64,000 nt of DNA from Branchiostoma floridae (GCF_000003815.2 NC_049979.1:24151752-24215751); one strand, 5' to 3'; shown: positions 1 through 14,650, counted from the stretch's first letter. Translations and numbers: made by a program. The notes: a model not told the origin generated them from the sequence alone.

Positions 1-17
1 CTGTTTCTCTTGTACAG

Positions 18-3000
18 GTTTTACACCCCTAACAACAGAACAACATCAGCCCCAGCTGGGTCCTCAGCCTCCCCCTTCAACTTAGCAGATGCCCTGGAGT
101 ATTTCCAGATGTACTACGACTCTGATGATGAAAGGAGAGATGGGGAGGAATACTTAACATTTGAAGGTATATTCATCAATAAACTCTTTTCAAGTGTACT
201 ACAGACTACAGAAAAAAGTGATGGGTGTTACAAAAAAAGAATGAATACAACAGTGTCATTCTTGGTCCCAGCCTACCCAGGGGACCTGACCTTCGAGTGC
301 CTCAACCCGGTTTTGTGCCCTTGTTTATACAAAGTACATTTTATTGCATTCTCTATATTCAGCATCCCTCAAAGGGGATGCAGTTTGAGTTATCAATGTT
401 TTAGCATTGAAGGGAATGTCCTTGGTGCTGAATGGAAATTTTGTGTTGAATATGTATCTCCCTTTAACTGGCAGCAGTGTACATGTAGCTTTATCGAGAA
501 ATAACAGACTTTACTCTTTTATCTAACCTTTTTCTTGCAGATGATGCTGCAAGTGATGAGCGGACAGAAGAGGACGTGCGCACCTTGGAAGGAAGAATAC
601 AAACAACTTTGCATCAGCTCAAGGAGGTTGTCTTGGGGAAGGTTAGTCTTACATTCTTCTCTGTCATAACGTAAACATACAGCAAGAACAGAATTCCTAA
701 GTTAAATCAATTGTCATTCTTTTCTGATGTTTTTATATTCTGACAACAGGTTGTATGTGATGCATGATAATCATCAATTGCCCTTTTTCTGCTTAAAATG
801 ACTTGGTTCATTAATACGTACATACATAATGACTGTGTTTATTGCCCCCCCTCCCCACAGATGTCTGGTATGGAGTCTTTCCATGACTTTTTGTCGGACA
901 CGGCAGGGATTCACCTGTTAAACTTCTGGCTGGACTGTGAGGAGTTTAAAGACAGCATGGCTGCTGCAGAAGAGACTGAACAGACCAAAACACTCAGGGC
1001 TAGGCTTTTCAGGTACAACATTACAGTGTTGGAGAGATTGCATACACTGTTTCTGTACACAAAGTAAAGCTCTCTTACCAACCTAGCTTTTGATCATTCC
1101 TCTCCCAAAGCCTGTCAAGTGACCTGAACAGAAGTGTGGCTTCAAAAATGGGTCAAAGATCTGGCAGTTGTTACCGGCTCATATGTTGGTTGAGGAATGG
1201 GATATAAAATATTGATATATAAAGCCTCTTTCACTACTCTTGCTTCTTACACTGTTATTGCCATTCATTGGTAATGGAGCTATCTTCTTTGATTTTGAGT
1301 CAATGGCACATAGATTGTGATGCTGGGTTTAACAAATTATCATCAATGAGATGAAGACTAGTACTGTTACCAGGACTGTACATATTCTGGCAGCAACATA
1401 CTGTAAGTAGTTTTACAGAGAATCACCCTTGGCTGAACCAAGGAGGTTATAGGGAGACCTCCTCAATGTTGGTACACACTTTGAAATTTTGATAGAATGC
1501 TAAGTCACGTCTGTTATTGAATGTTTTGTGTTATGTTACCCCTGCAGGGATATTCAGGATAAGTACAAGTTTAACCTGACTCCGGATGCACAGGTATGCG
1601 GTGCTTGTTTATCTTTCAGTAGATTGAAGCTAAGGTTACCAGAGGTTTATTTACTATACTATCAGGAGCTATAAGGTTAGAGATTTATGGCCTTTAATTT
1701 ATTATTGTTACCTCCGTCAAAACGAAGGTATTGTATTCAGTGTTTGTCCCTTGTTTTGGTATTCCTCAGTAACACGATCATGAATATTGCAGATTAACAG
1801 CATGTAGGGCAGAAGTGGTGTAATAGGTTACTTCGAGAATTGAAAGTATATGTATTATTTGGCTCATTTGACCGTGCATTGGCTAATATGACCTTTTTTG
1901 CAGTATCTTGTATATTACAATTTGACCTTGAGTTTTCAGATTTGACATTGTTATTTTTTATTTTACAGCATCAGATCCGAGTTGCCCAGGAGAATGATGG
2001 CGTGAGCTACACGGTGTTCACTCGTACCCAGTATGACGTGCTGCGGAGACTGCGGTCTTACTGGGTACCCAGATACCTCGTGCACCGGTCTCTCAGTCAA
2101 CAACAGGACCACAAGTGGGTCTCCCCTTTGTTCTTTGTGTATTATATGTGTTTCTCGTGTTTTATAGATGCAAAGAAATACAGTTAAACAATGGGTGCAA
2201 TTCAGCCTAGTGCTGACATGTCATTTGAGAAGTAAATTATTTTTGATTGCTTTGATTGATCGATAAGTGTTTCATCTTATCTTTCCAATTGTAGCAAAAT
2301 TCATGCAAAACGTTTCACAATCTTCCTCCAGGTTTTATATAAGGTCTTTTAATCAGCCTTTTATAGTAATCCTTCCATTAAAGTAGCAAGTATTTGCAAT
2401 TTCTATCCTGAGTTTTAAATGATTGAATTAACTCAGGAATTAAATTATTGTAGGTCTAAGAAGGCTGCTCCAACACTTGCGCGGGAAGTCACCGGTCTGT
2501 CCTTCCTCCCGTCCATCACGTTCTCGGCATCGCTGCCCGTACGTGGCGACGAGCTCGCGAGGCTCGCACAGAGCCACAACTGGGAGGTGGTGGCGCAGGG
2601 CGGGCGGAGACTGGAGGCGACGTACGGTCAGGAGAAGAAGATTAGCGTGGACGAGAAGGCCCTAGAGGAGAGGGTGTTAGCTGGGCTGGGTACAGACGGG
2701 TCTGCGGGCGGACCTTTCAGGAGGTTTCTGGAAAAGTAAGGACCATTTCTATCAAGAAATATCAAGTAACTATCTCAGTGTAACTTACAGACAACAGAAG
2801 ATGTACAGAAATCTAGTAACAATAAATGAAGGTTCTTGAAAAGTCCAATGAAAGTTCTAGAAATGTAAGAATAAGGATAAATTTTATCATTAATTTTCTA
2901 CAGAGAAAATATAAAAAATGGTCAGTCTCAATATAACTAGCCAACAGTGTTAACAAAAGATAGAAATGTAGAAATACAATACCATGCAGTTTGCCTGAAA

Positions 3001-6000
3001 TATGCATAATTCTTGAAGGAATCCATTTTGATTTTTGATTTTTGTATTTGCATGAATGTTTGATCTGAAGAAAATACAATTGTACTGTTTTAACATTTAT
3101 GAGCAATGACTTATAGTATAAGCAATGAGTTATGATATAGATTGTTATTCAGCACCATGGACAGTCTTTTTTTAGCTCTTTACAGATGAAATAAGTCAAG
3201 TCAAAGCAAAAATAAGTGTTGATGGTACAATTTTACAGATTAGTCAGGAAATGCAGCTCTAAGTTTTTATTGTGTTTTGACATAATAAGCATGGATGACA
3301 TTATCTTAATTGCCATTTATAGGAACTCCGACCACCAGAAGCTAGCTACCCTACTGTTCTGGCAGCATGTGGGGGAGTACACTGCAGAAGAGAAGCGCTC
3401 GGCAGACAGGCACCTGCGCATGTGCCGCGCCTGGGACATCTACAACACATACATCGCACACGACAGCAAGTTCAACATAGGTGAGGCCTGGGAAAATCAA
3501 TCTTGTGTTTCCCTTTGCAGTCCTGAAAAAAATTGGGATTCTCTTTTGTTCTTAAAAGATTTCCAATGAAGTGATCCAATGAACAATTACACAAGATGTC
3601 AAGATTAAGTGGACCTAGGTTTGGTGGGTATTTGTATCACTTTTTCTATTGCAACAGAAATGAAGAGAGCATGTCAAGCAGATTGTCAGATTGTAAATTC
3701 TAAATTGTCTATTTCGCCAGTGGTTGACAACCCGAAAATGCTAGGGTTAACAGGTTTTTGCTCTCATAAGTTGGGTTAATCAGGCCTTAGGTTTAGAAGA
3801 TTTGCTGTGCAGTTTTTATACTTTTGAATGTGTGAATTTGATATTTTACCAAGCTAGATGTATGAGGGAATCAGAAACACGATCAGGCGCTAACTGGTTA
3901 TATAATTATGGAATGGAGAAATAGGATCAGTTTGAAGAATATTAAATTACATGTTTAATATTGTGTTATGTAGTACTGTGTCATCTAATTGATCTACGAG
4001 AATTGGTCTTTCTACTAAGATTTCAAAGCGACACGGGTATAACAGCTTAGTATTTTCACACATCTTCATTTTACATTCTGCTAATATAAGCAAGCATGTT
4101 GAGTGTACAATTAACTACATTGTTACCATTGTCCTATTGCAGGAGTTGCACCAGTATATTGTGATGCTCTATACCAGGTACTGGCTCACACCAAAGACTA
4201 CGTGAAGGCCTCTGTGTTTGATGGGGCCAAGACACACGCTCTAGACATCCTCACAAAAGCCTGGGTCAAGGCTATGAGATCAGACCTCAGGAGATTCTTT
4301 GAGTAAGTCTAAATTTGTGCTTAATTGTTATAAGTATTTGCAAAGATTTTGATTTTTTTTCTATTTCATGGTCTAATTACTGACTGACTTAAAGGTAATT
4401 TTTTTCGCTCTCACTGACTCTCTCATTGACTCTCTCTATGTGCATGTATAACATAAATGCCAGTAAACTTGAGTACCATCACACCACGAATGTAATTGGC
4501 CCAGACCCTCAAATCTCCTAACATACCCCATTGACATTGTGGCATTGGAAAAGGCACTTCACACGACTTTCCTCACTTCAGTCAGGCGAAGATGAGTACC
4601 AATTACTGTGGTTAGGGAAGTCCTTCAGTTGGAATGCTAGATGGAGTTGTCATGTTTGAGGACGTTAAAGTATCAACCACACTAATTATCGTAAAGAGTA
4701 CTGGGGTCCTTCCTGGTGTGAGTAGGTCCATTAAAGATATCCGGATAATGCAGCTTGTACTGTTCATTCTTAACAACATGTTGCGTATTACACCATGAGG
4801 CTGTTATCCGACCTGTAATTAACAAAGAAAATATATAAACACATCATTCATCTTTCATACAAGTGCAAGGATTATTATGTAGTTTTTCATAGCGCATTGC
4901 ACAAGACATAGATCGTGAGCTGGCAGGCCCATGTACGAAGCACTGGTGAAAAAAAGTTTGAACATTGTTCCAATGTAAGAAGGGTCTACAACTGTGCCAC
5001 AGCATTTTCCACTGCACAACAGCTGAATTTTGTTGGGCACTGACCCATGACATTTTTTCCTTGGTCCTACAAATTTCCCGTAGCCAGTTGTCTGGTATGG
5101 ATTGACCTGTTGAGCAGCGTAGTGAAAGAGGGTATAACTCAGAGTTATGCACTGCTCACAAAGTAACAGCTTTTGCTGACAGCTATGTGTTCCACCCTGT
5201 CAAAATCACAAGTGTCACTGGCACAACCTGTCAGAGTTTTCTGGCACAAAGAGTTCAAACGAAGTTCACCACGTCTATTCCTAGACCACTCCTGCCCAAT
5301 CCACCAATCAGAGAATTCTTTCCTCAGGCCAGATCTAATGACATTTTCACCCCGTGTCCATACCGCAATGATTTACATTGTGCACATGTCAGGTTAGTTA
5401 TTACTGAAGACGATGAGGGCTAATTAGGTTTACAAACCTTGACCATGTCTTAGTGTAGTTAGGCAGTAACCTATTTCAAGGTACTGTTTATAGATACAGT
5501 GATATGTGAGCACACATAATACGTGTTTGGGGTGTAGCTCAAAGAGGTAATGTTTGTCCTACTGAAGGGCCTGGCACAAATTTGGCCATAAGACTCCTGA
5601 TTAACAGAGCTTCCAAAAGAAAATCAGCCGTGGAAAATGTTAGAGGTGACTTTTCATGACCTAATTACAAGTGATCAGAGAAAGAACGTGCTACCGGATG
5701 AAATGAGATGAATTGATTTATTTGATAACACAATGGAAAAATTTATACTGTCATCATTTTAATTTGAGCCAAGAAGCTGAATTGATAGGAGTACTTAATG
5801 AAATACATACAAAAAGCCTGTATGTTACAGTTAAAATTGTAATATGAAATATGAAGATAGTTCAGACTGTACAACTTAATAAAGAGCAAAAATCATACAT
5901 ACAAATTATAGGAATTTTAAAGTTCTTTAAATTTCCAAAGTTATAATGGAGACCAAATTTGCTAAAACTTTATAATTTACATTTAATTGATTTGGTATAC

Positions 6001-9000
6001 TAGATATTACACGTAGTAGGCTTGTAAGAAGTGATTTTTTTCAGTGATTGATACCTGTCATTATTTTCATTGTTTGAAAAATGTCTGCCCTACAGATGTC
6101 TCCCCAAGAGAGACTTAACCATTCCTTCAACACCAAGTGTGAAGGAGTCCACACCGGTGAGAGAACTGCCTCCTAAGCCGTGGGTTAGGAGGTGAGTGCC
6201 ATCTAGCAGGAGTAGACGGAACTGCAATTACAGTAACATACAAAGTAACATATAATGTGATGCAGCTCACTCTCAGAGGATAAGTCTGATATTTTCTATA
6301 AAAGGTAGGAGGATCACACTGAAAGGTAAACAGAACTAAAAAGTATGATATGTATATCATGTCAAAATCAATGTTAAGCTAAAATAGAACTTATGAAAAT
6401 TAAGATATGTATAGCATGTTAAAATCAATGTATGAAAACTAATAGATAAAGTTCAACCATCTTAGGTACCCTGGGTCCTCTGAGTCTCAGCGGGCTAGAA
6501 GACTGCAGAAGGCTCTAGACGTGGCCGAGAAGATAGAACAAGAGCGGCTGGAGGAGGTTAGACAAAAGAAGAAACAGGAAAAGGAGAGGAAAAAGAGGGA
6601 GCAAAGGAGAAGGTGGGGAGAGTTTCAAAAAGAACCTTTTGAATTATGATCTCCATGTTACTCTTTTCACATCTACAGAAAGAAGTGAGCAGAAGAATTA
6701 AATGTCTTTTGAAAGGCAGTGAATGAGGACAACGATGCAATGAACAATTGGACATCATCTTATTTTGGGACAATACCCAAAATGAAATTTTGCAATGTTA
6801 TATTGCTGCAAATACAGGTACATCAATATTATGATATTTCATACACATTTTAAGAGAGGCTTGGAGGGTCACCACTTATTTACCTTTTGTCCACCCCTGT
6901 AGGTTGAAGGAGATGCGGACCGGTACAGTCTCCAGAGGCAAGCCCCCATCTTATAAGCCCCCATCTATTACCCAGTCTATGGCAGCCATGGAGCAACAGT
7001 CAACAACGGAAGGAGGGAAGAAGTCAGTCCCCCAGTCAGCCACCAGTAGTCACAAGGAGATGCCGGGACCACCATCTTTCCTGGAGATGAGCACACACAG
7101 ACCGTGAGTTCATCCTGTCATCATTGATGAAGAGAGTCTGTAAGCCTTTTCTATGAGACGTAGCAAGCTGTCTGAATAATCACTGTTAATTATAGCTGGC
7201 CTGATCTATAAAATCATTAATTGGTGTAATCAATTTCTCAATGGCAATAAAAATTGATAAAAAAAACCATGCACAACTGTCTGCCTCTGGACGAAGAGTT
7301 TGCAATGTCTAATCCTGACTATTGATTGCAGTCCTCAAGACGGGAATAAGGCTGTAGTCCACTTGTTGAAAATAGCTCAGACTAAGGTCAATTTCAATGA
7401 TCATGGTACAATGAATCTGTAAATACTGTACAAACTCTCTGTCTTCCCTGTCTTCCATATGCTTAATTGGTTTGAGAATCCATTTATTTCTTCAGAATAT
7501 CATCTTTCCTAATTGCATATCCTTCCTCTGTCTCCCTTGCAGGGTGATGGGGGTGTTTAAGAAGCATGTGCAGGAGCAGGAGTCCAGTGAGCTGCTGAAC
7601 ATGCTGCAGATGTACTTCGAAATCGAGAACTACCACACCGAGCAGTCTGATGCTCGGAAAGGCGCCATGTCCAGACACATCTACAAGTAAGCTGCTTTTA
7701 AGCATGTTCTCTTCAATGCCATTCTTCGATGCCAATTGCAACACCTTCTTTACTTGAACAATGATCGACATGGCAATGCCAGGAACAAACAGACCATAGT
7801 AGGATGGCTATTGAGATGTTTAAGTAGCTATTGAGAGGGCTGTTGCAAAATATACAAATTGTAGCTTCCTGAAGACATTAATAAATATATTTCTGCCTTA
7901 TAAAATCTACAGCTACCATGCATCAGCAGATGATGCCTGTGGATGATTGATTGATTGATTATAACAACTATGTGAAACTATGCCCAACTGCCTATTGTGT
8001 TCAATAAGTTCATTTCAAAAGAGTATGATATCAATGTTCCCCTCCTCTCCTCAGATCGTTTTTGGACCCGTTTTCGTCGCGTTACCTGCTGATGCCCGAC
8101 AAAGTGACCAATCGGCTGCTGAAGGAAAACGAGAGACCGGGGGCGGGGACGTTACAGCTGTGCCAGAGACACATCCGACCCGAGCTACAGGACAGCTTCC
8201 GCAAGTTCTGGGATGTCAGTATTACAGAATATATATAAATAAATCTTTACAGAATATATAATCTTCTAATCAGTCTAGCTCTGGAATCTGTAATACAAAA
8301 AAAGGTTATTGCAACTTCTTGACAGAAGGCCAATATACCTCTTTACAAAATGAGTCAGGTTGGAGAAAATGAGGGTCTGAGGCAGTAAAACAATGAACAA
8401 GAAAATGTTATTTTAAATGTTTTACAGCCCAACGCTGTTTTATTTTTTGCAACACATCAGAGTCTATTGCAAGTAACAGGAAAAGGATGAAAGAATAAAC
8501 TCTAACTCTTGCTGACTCTTCATTGGGCTTGACAAAAGATTTTCTGTGATATGCAATTATACAGCATGTTATTAATTGTTAGACTATGATCAAGGAATCA
8601 AAGTTCTATGAAAAGGCTCTCAGAGAATGAGCAGCATATGCAACATATTTGCAACAGAGTTATGGAACAGAGTTATGGATAGGTATGAAAATGACTGATT
8701 TCTTTCCAGCAGTCACTTTAATTTGGTATTGATGTATCTTTTCAAGAAGAAGATGTAATATAACATGAGATAGATGTAAAAATGAAAACCGTAAAAGGTT
8801 AAATACCATACTTCGTTAACCAGTATCCTACTTTTTGTTGAATCATCTTCTGCAGAACCTGGACCTGAGTAAGGTGCGGCTGGACGCCCATGTGAAGGCA
8901 GAGCTGGCCCTCAGGAAGGGAATCAGCGCCAAGCTGGTCGCCAAGATCAGCTGGAACAAGAGCAGGAAAAAGGTCTGCTTGTCAAAGAACCTGTAGACTG

Positions 9001-12000
9001 TAGCTACTTCAATTCATTTGTTTGGACCCTAGCATTGTGCCTTGTGGAACATAATACATTTTAGGCCAGTAAGTTTCTTGGCTGTTTCAGTAGTAGGGTA
9101 TATCCCTGATAGGGTGCTCTTGGCACCTCGTTGAACACGGGAGATCCATTTTATGTCCCTTCCAAAAGACGTGTACAGGTGCAGCCTCAACTGAGAAAAA
9201 ATTGGCCTACCCAAGATTGAATTGGAGTCTCCTTCTCAATTTGAGTGCGGTTCATAGCCTCAGAGACCGCAACTGGGGCAATGTGAAGTCACTAGAGTGC
9301 TTATTAAAGGTTGCCATTACAGACCCTTATGATTGCAATTCAGCCCCTGGCTGCAAAGAGAAAGGGGTTGGCTCGTCCAATACTAATTGCAGTTTCAGCC
9401 TGATAGGTCTGTAATCTACTGAGACTAACATCCTTTCCTTTTTGTTGTACCAGCAACCAGGCCGAGGGGAGCCCACAGCAGAGGATCGTGAGGAGCTTCT
9501 GTCACTGTTTGATGTCGTTGCCAAGGGAACCATCCCCATCAAGCTGCTGTACTTCATGCACTACCTGCTGCAGTACAAGGAGTCTGACTCCTGCCCCTTC
9601 CTCTACAACGACTGCTGGTTCTACATAGAGACTCAGAAATTCAAGGTTAATCTTCAACATTATTATTTTGCCTGTCCGTTCTATTACTGGTCATTAACCA
9701 ATATTCCTGTGAAGTTTGTAATCCTTTTTTTTATAATGTAAGAAATTCAAAGCAAATTCAGGGATTAGACTTCATGGTTCCAAACTTCTACTTTAACCCA
9801 TAGGATACATTTACTCAAAATTGTAGCTGTCTTTTTTTACTGATAATTAATCCTCTATAATGTGGTATATAGGGATTAACAATGGTATGGTGTAAGCAAG
9901 TTTAAGGTAATATATATGAATGTAACATGTGGTAATCTTCAGGATATTCAAAATCTTAAGTCTGCCATATCCCATCACACTATACTACATGTATCACGTT
10001 GTATTCATTTGCATTGTATACATATGCATTACCATCCTTTGGATCTCTAAGTCACCAGTATTTAAGTATACAATCAATCATACACGTGTACACTTGGATC
10101 ACTATTGTACCTGTATCTGTATTCTGCAGCCAGTAATGCACCATATGATATGTAGGAGTGGCCATCCACCAGACTTTAAAGCCGTAACACACCAGCTTCG
10201 CAGGCACGCAGCATGATAGCAGCTGGTTATATTACACTAAACGACCTGTCACACCTAACCTTTGCATATCTAGCGCATTACCTATTGGTCATGACTACTG
10301 AAGGTTAAGCCCAGTGTTTTATGTTTCTCTGCAGCATCTGCAGGAGTCTGCTGCAGACACTCTGGTCAAACAGAAGCTGCAGGTCATCATGCAGTGTTTC
10401 ATTGAGTCACAGGCTGAGCCACAACTTCAGGTGAGACTGCAATTTTCTAATGTACTTGTTGAGGCAAAAGGAACAGCCATGGGTGTTGGCAGTTCAAAGT
10501 TTTAACGTTTTTCTTTTACAAACATAAAAATTTCTAGGTTGGCTTAAGGTTCGTAAAAATACTAAATACAGGAAGAGAATGGCAAATGTTGCTGATTCCT
10601 CAAGTGTTAGGAATCATAAAGATGACATTATGATGGATAATACCACTTTGGTTGGGGTTCTTCTTATGCAGTTACATAGGATGGTCCTGTTTGGTTCATC
10701 CTTTCATAACAATAGTAATGAAAGAATGGAATAATTGCTGGAGCATCTGAAGTCTGAATTTTGCAAAATGCATCTGGTATCAGCTTTTTACAGGTAGTGT
10801 ATGAGTGAATAACTATATGTTGTTTTTTTATACCATTTTGTTTACTTGGTAAGTTCATCTCACTTAAGGGCTTCCTATCATCATTAATTTAAGGTTCTGC
10901 TCTTGTTTTCTTGTCAGATTGATATTCCTCTGGACCAGGTATCTAAAATGCAATACAAAGTGTACAACTACGTGCACAACAAAGGGAAGGATGCCCACTC
11001 ACCTGACCTGTTTGATGAGTCCCAGAAGACAGTTTTTACTGAGCTGCTGCCCTACTGGGCTGGTTTCAACAAGCAGTACGAACCTCCCAAGTCAGCTGGC
11101 AAGGGAAAACCAGGTTGGTGGAGACTTTGTAACCAAAGTTACATGATTGACAATGTACTTAAAAGTATGTTGTAACAGCTTCATACATTAATGATGCAAA
11201 TTCAAATCATATCAGTAAAATATGAATATTTTGACTCACTCAAACTCAGTCAAATAATTTCTTGCAGACCAGTAAACATTGGATAAACATTTCTTCATAC
11301 AACATGACATAAATGTTCATTGAGCTTCATGTAATATTTAGGGCCGTCCAAGATGTTGAAGGCTTTATAGAAGTCAACATTGAGTATCTATTTATGACTT
11401 TCTATACATTGTACTTGTAGCCTTATGAATATAAATAAAGTCCCCTTCAGCTTAATTTTTATTGATTCTAAATGTTGTGAGCTTTTCTCCCTATTTCCCC
11501 AGTGACTCACATTCACAAGCTGCTACAACGACGTCTGGAGAAGTTCAAGTCTGCTAAGCTGCCTCCTCTAGACATGACGGTGCCTGACAAGGGTGACCGA
11601 GAGACGTTTGGAATCAGTGCCTTCAGTTTCTCCATCAGTGAGGGGCTACAGTGGAAGGTAGAAAACTTTTTTTGGTCATGCCAAGGAGCTTGTAGTCCTC
11701 TTTGTTCAGGTCACTCACTCACTCACTCACTCACTCAGGTCACAGAAGACTAACTATATATTTATTGTGTACGGTATAATAAAAGATACATCCATTCATT
11801 CATTCATTCATTTATATAACAGTTAGACTTAGAGATCTTTGAAGTATATATTTCAAAATAGCAAAATACATAATTTTATACAGAGTGTAATGTCTTGAAA
11901 TTTTCATAGACAAAAGGTTTTATTCTTCTTGTTTTACATTGTGACAGACATTTCTGATGAAGGCAATATTATGGTGCTTATGCTTGCTTGACAACAGTTT

Positions 12001-13329
12001 CTCTTATGATGTATACAAGTGACTCGTCTATTCTAATAGTGTTCTATTGACTACAACAAATTGCATAGTTTCCCCTTCATTCCACTAATATGTAATATAC
12101 TGCAGTTTGGGATAATAGAGTAAGACTCAAGGAAAATGAGCAACATCCGATTTAGAACTTTTTCATTGAGAAGACTAGACAAGTGCTTCCCACAGTGGTT
12201 AGTGGTTTCATTAATCTAAACATGCACATTTACTTGGATCCTTTGGAATTTTAGTGATGTTTAATTGTAGCTATACATTCAGTGTACACAAATGTCTGAC
12301 ATTTGAAGACCAAAACCACCTCATTTCGGATCCATGTTGTGTTGCTGGTTTTAACTGCTATAGCCCATCACACAGTTTAAGAGCTTTTGCCATATTTGTG
12401 AATCAAGGTTGCAGAATTTAGAAGTAAGCTGGAAACTCAAGCGTATTTTCACACAAAAGTCTACCTCATTACAGGGCTCAGGAAGCTGCAAACGTTGGCA
12501 GATCTCTAAAGATGCAGCAATGATTTTGACAATACTTGGCATATTACTGTTGAAAATGTCATTTTAAGTTTGCAGACTTGGTGCTATGTGACAGGGGCGT
12601 AAATTTTATGTTACCACTGTTGGGAAGCATTGTCACATAGATGTATGGTTGATGTGTTTATCTCACCTGTGGTTCCTGCACCAGGGGCTCTGCTTATCCG
12701 CACTCTCCAGCTGCAGCTTTTGGGAGGAACCATGGTTGCTATAAACATGCCATATCATACACCTGGTGAACAGGTGGCAGGCAGGTGTGCTGGACAGGTG
12801 CAACATTATGCAATTAACCCCCCTAAATCATCCCTCGTGATTCAGATGTGATTCTGCAGGAAGAGAGAAAAATAGAAAAACGAATCATTGTTGACATGGA
12901 ATTGAGCGTGACTGCTTTGCTATTAGCTTGTTGCTTTCCATCTTAACTCCTTGGTCTCATTAAAAGCTATTGTAATGCATGTTCACATTATTGTTCTTTT
13001 CTAGTCATTTCTGTAAAATCTTCTGAACTAATATTAAATGTTCTACAGTGAGTGATATTGTTAACAAACCCATTCTTTTGTATTTAGGCAAAAAACAAGA
13101 GTACACTGTTCACATTTCATCGAAGTGTGAACAGTGTACTCTTTGTTTTCAATTATATTTTTTTTCATATTTGACCTTACACAAAATGCACATCACTGAC
13201 AGCCTACAATCTTTCCTGTCTACCTTTCAGTTTGAAGACATAGAGCTGTTGTCTGATAGTGACAGTGATGATGACTCCATCGGCACAGCCAAGAAAGTAA
13301 CGTGGATGCTGCCAGATCCAGACACATGA
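18..13329 (+). CDS. RGS22: RGS22-like multi-RGS-domain protein, C-terminal 931 residues (5' end outside window)
   Basis: Nineteen exons are joined by GT-AG introns with fully consistent phases: 18-166, 541-641, 861-1012, 1548-1593, 1969-2114, 2454-2735, 3323-3480, 4143-4302, 6096-6191, 6466-6612, 6903-7103, 7543-7686, 8055-8214, 8856-8972, 9454-9645, 10335-10430, 10918-11113, 11503-11657 and 13231-13329 (TGA). Several RGS-type helical bundles can be seen: one starting MESFHDFLSD with LLNFWLDCEEFK (from 873), one around FRRFLEKNSDHQKLATLLFW (exons 6-8), one starting FKKHVQEQESSELLNMLQMY (exons 12-13), and a weaker one around FDVVAKGTIPIKLLYF (exons 15-17). A Lys/Arg/Glu-rich coiled-coil-like stretch lies in exon 10 and an acidic Asp/Ser run near the C-terminus. 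Repeated RGS domains in a large protein fit RGS22, which in mammals is testis-enriched and binds G-alpha subunits. The name rests on domain order, not a search. The first base of exon 18-166 completes a codon begun upstream. Confidence 0.78.
3635..3800 (+). repeat. interspersed repeat, copy A (shared with 34.0 kb)
   Basis: This intronic segment can be aligned by eye with 33995-34165: TATCAC, then TTGCAACAGAAATG and a shared GAxCATGT, later AGTGGT.GAC, and near the end a GGTTxxxAGGTTTTTG block. The order and spacing are similar in both copies. The family is not identified. Confidence 0.5.
4530..4640 (+). repeat. SINE tail fragment (same family as 42.2-42.4 kb)
   Basis: The block TTGGAAAAGGCACTTCACAC, followed by TTTCCTCACTTCAGTCAGG and GAGTACC, matches in the same order the complement of 42245-42340. 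That copy carries a tRNA-like head; this one lacks a recognisable head. Confidence 0.55.
9085..9235 (-). repeat. diverged copy of the 5S-SINE tail
   Basis: GGCACCTCGTTGAACACGGG, then CCATTTTATGTCCCTTCC and AAGACG align in order with 62485-62530 (GGCACCTCCTCGAGCACGGG, CCGTTTTACGTCCCTCCC, AAGACG). Both are in the same orientation on the plus strand, so the inferred SINE sense strand is minus. The 5S-like head is not recognisable here. Confidence 0.55.
11711..11736. repeat. (ACTC)n microsatellite
   Basis: More than six tandem copies of a TCAC/ACTC tetranucleotide sit just after the donor of the exon ending at 11657. A second tetranucleotide run, (CATT)n, lies at 11793-11813. Confidence 0.9.
13091..13150. 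repeat. intronic near-perfect hairpin, ~24-bp stem, 11-nt loop
   Basis: The left arm 13091-13114 (ending GAGTACACTGTTCACA) is the complement of the right arm 13126-13150 (starting TGTGAACAGTGTACTC), apart from a one-base bulge and a terminal mismatch. The loop is 13115-13125. It lies in the last RGS22 intron, 80 bp before the terminal exon. It could be a tiny inverted-repeat transposon or a small-RNA precursor. Confidence 0.8.
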
Positions 13330-14650
13330 ACGCAGGCTGGGATTGGAGAACCTGAGTTTACTGCTTTGCCAGACAAAAGATTTCTGCAACCACGTCCTCT
13401 TTAATTGCTAGTAGAAAATGATCCATTCTTTGTGTTACTTAGCCAAACAGGCTGTATTTTCAGTTTAGAGACTTGGAACACTCCACAGGCTACTCTTCCT
13501 CATGGATGCAAAGGACACAGTTCTACACCAAATCATACAGCTTGTATCTCATGCAGCTAGGCCAGGCATTCAGCCAATGGTCACAATGTTGCCACATTCA
13601 TTAGAATCAATTTATTGATGGATGTAACTCCATAAGCACTTTTCTAGCAAATGTGGTGTTGTATAAGACAGTAAACATACTGATCTCAAGTTAATTTTCT
13701 ATGTTGAAACATATCATATGTATCATGGCATGTACTCATCTAAAGAAGCTTTAAAGAGTTTATAAGTCTAGAGAAACCTATTATTGAGGTCAGAATGGTA
13801 AGTGCTCTTGACTACCTGTAAATCTCAGGAGACCTTGCCTGTAAGATATCTATGTGCCAAATATTCAGCCGTTCAGCAAAAATGTGCCAATTGTAATTAA
13901 ACCAATTAGGAGCTTTGAAAAAAAATCATTATTGAACATATTTTTGTGAAAGTGTTGGACATGTGTATGGATTACTATAATGTTGATGTCACGATAAAGC
14001 CGTGTGACAGGCCCTTCAGTGTAATATAACCAGCTGCTGCCACAATGCACTTGTGTTACACAAAAGGGATGTTATACCGAGCTACGGAGACACATGACTT
14101 TGCTACCATACACTTTTGTTTAATTTGGTTTGCAGGAGATTTGAATATTTTCTAGTCTTTGGAGTCTTTCCATGACAGTGTATCAAAATGTGTACACTAT
14201 GACAAGCTGCTAATAATTCTGTTGAATTCTTATCATTTGCTTTTCATTTTGTATAGCGTGTAGCATTGTATCATTAGGGCTGATTTGTTTAAACTCTGAG
14301 CTATGCCAGTGATCGTGCCAAATCAATGACAGATTTATTATCATAGATATTCCATATTTTATTGATCATCATGTAAATTATTGGGATCTGCTGTGACTAT
14401 TTACTTGAGAATTTTTACAGGACCTATGACACTATGCTATTTGTGCAACTGCAATTTTGAGAGTAGATATATCCTTTGTGCAATGTTTGAACAGAAGAGA
14501 TTTCTAGCTAACGTTACATTCAATTCTAATCTCATTTTGTAAATTACCAAATGCTACTGATTGAGATTAGCCGTCTGCTGCTTATGAGTCCTATTTCTAT
14601 GCAATTTTCTTAGGAATGCGAGAATAAAATGTGTTCCTTGGACATTTGTG
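13330..14650 (+). other. probable 3' UTR of the RGS22-like gene
   Basis: This AT-rich stretch has no coding ORF. It follows the stop at 13329 and includes an AATAAA hexamer at 14623-14628 followed by a T/GT-rich stretch, a good candidate polyadenylation site. The end point is inferred. Confidence 0.5.
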
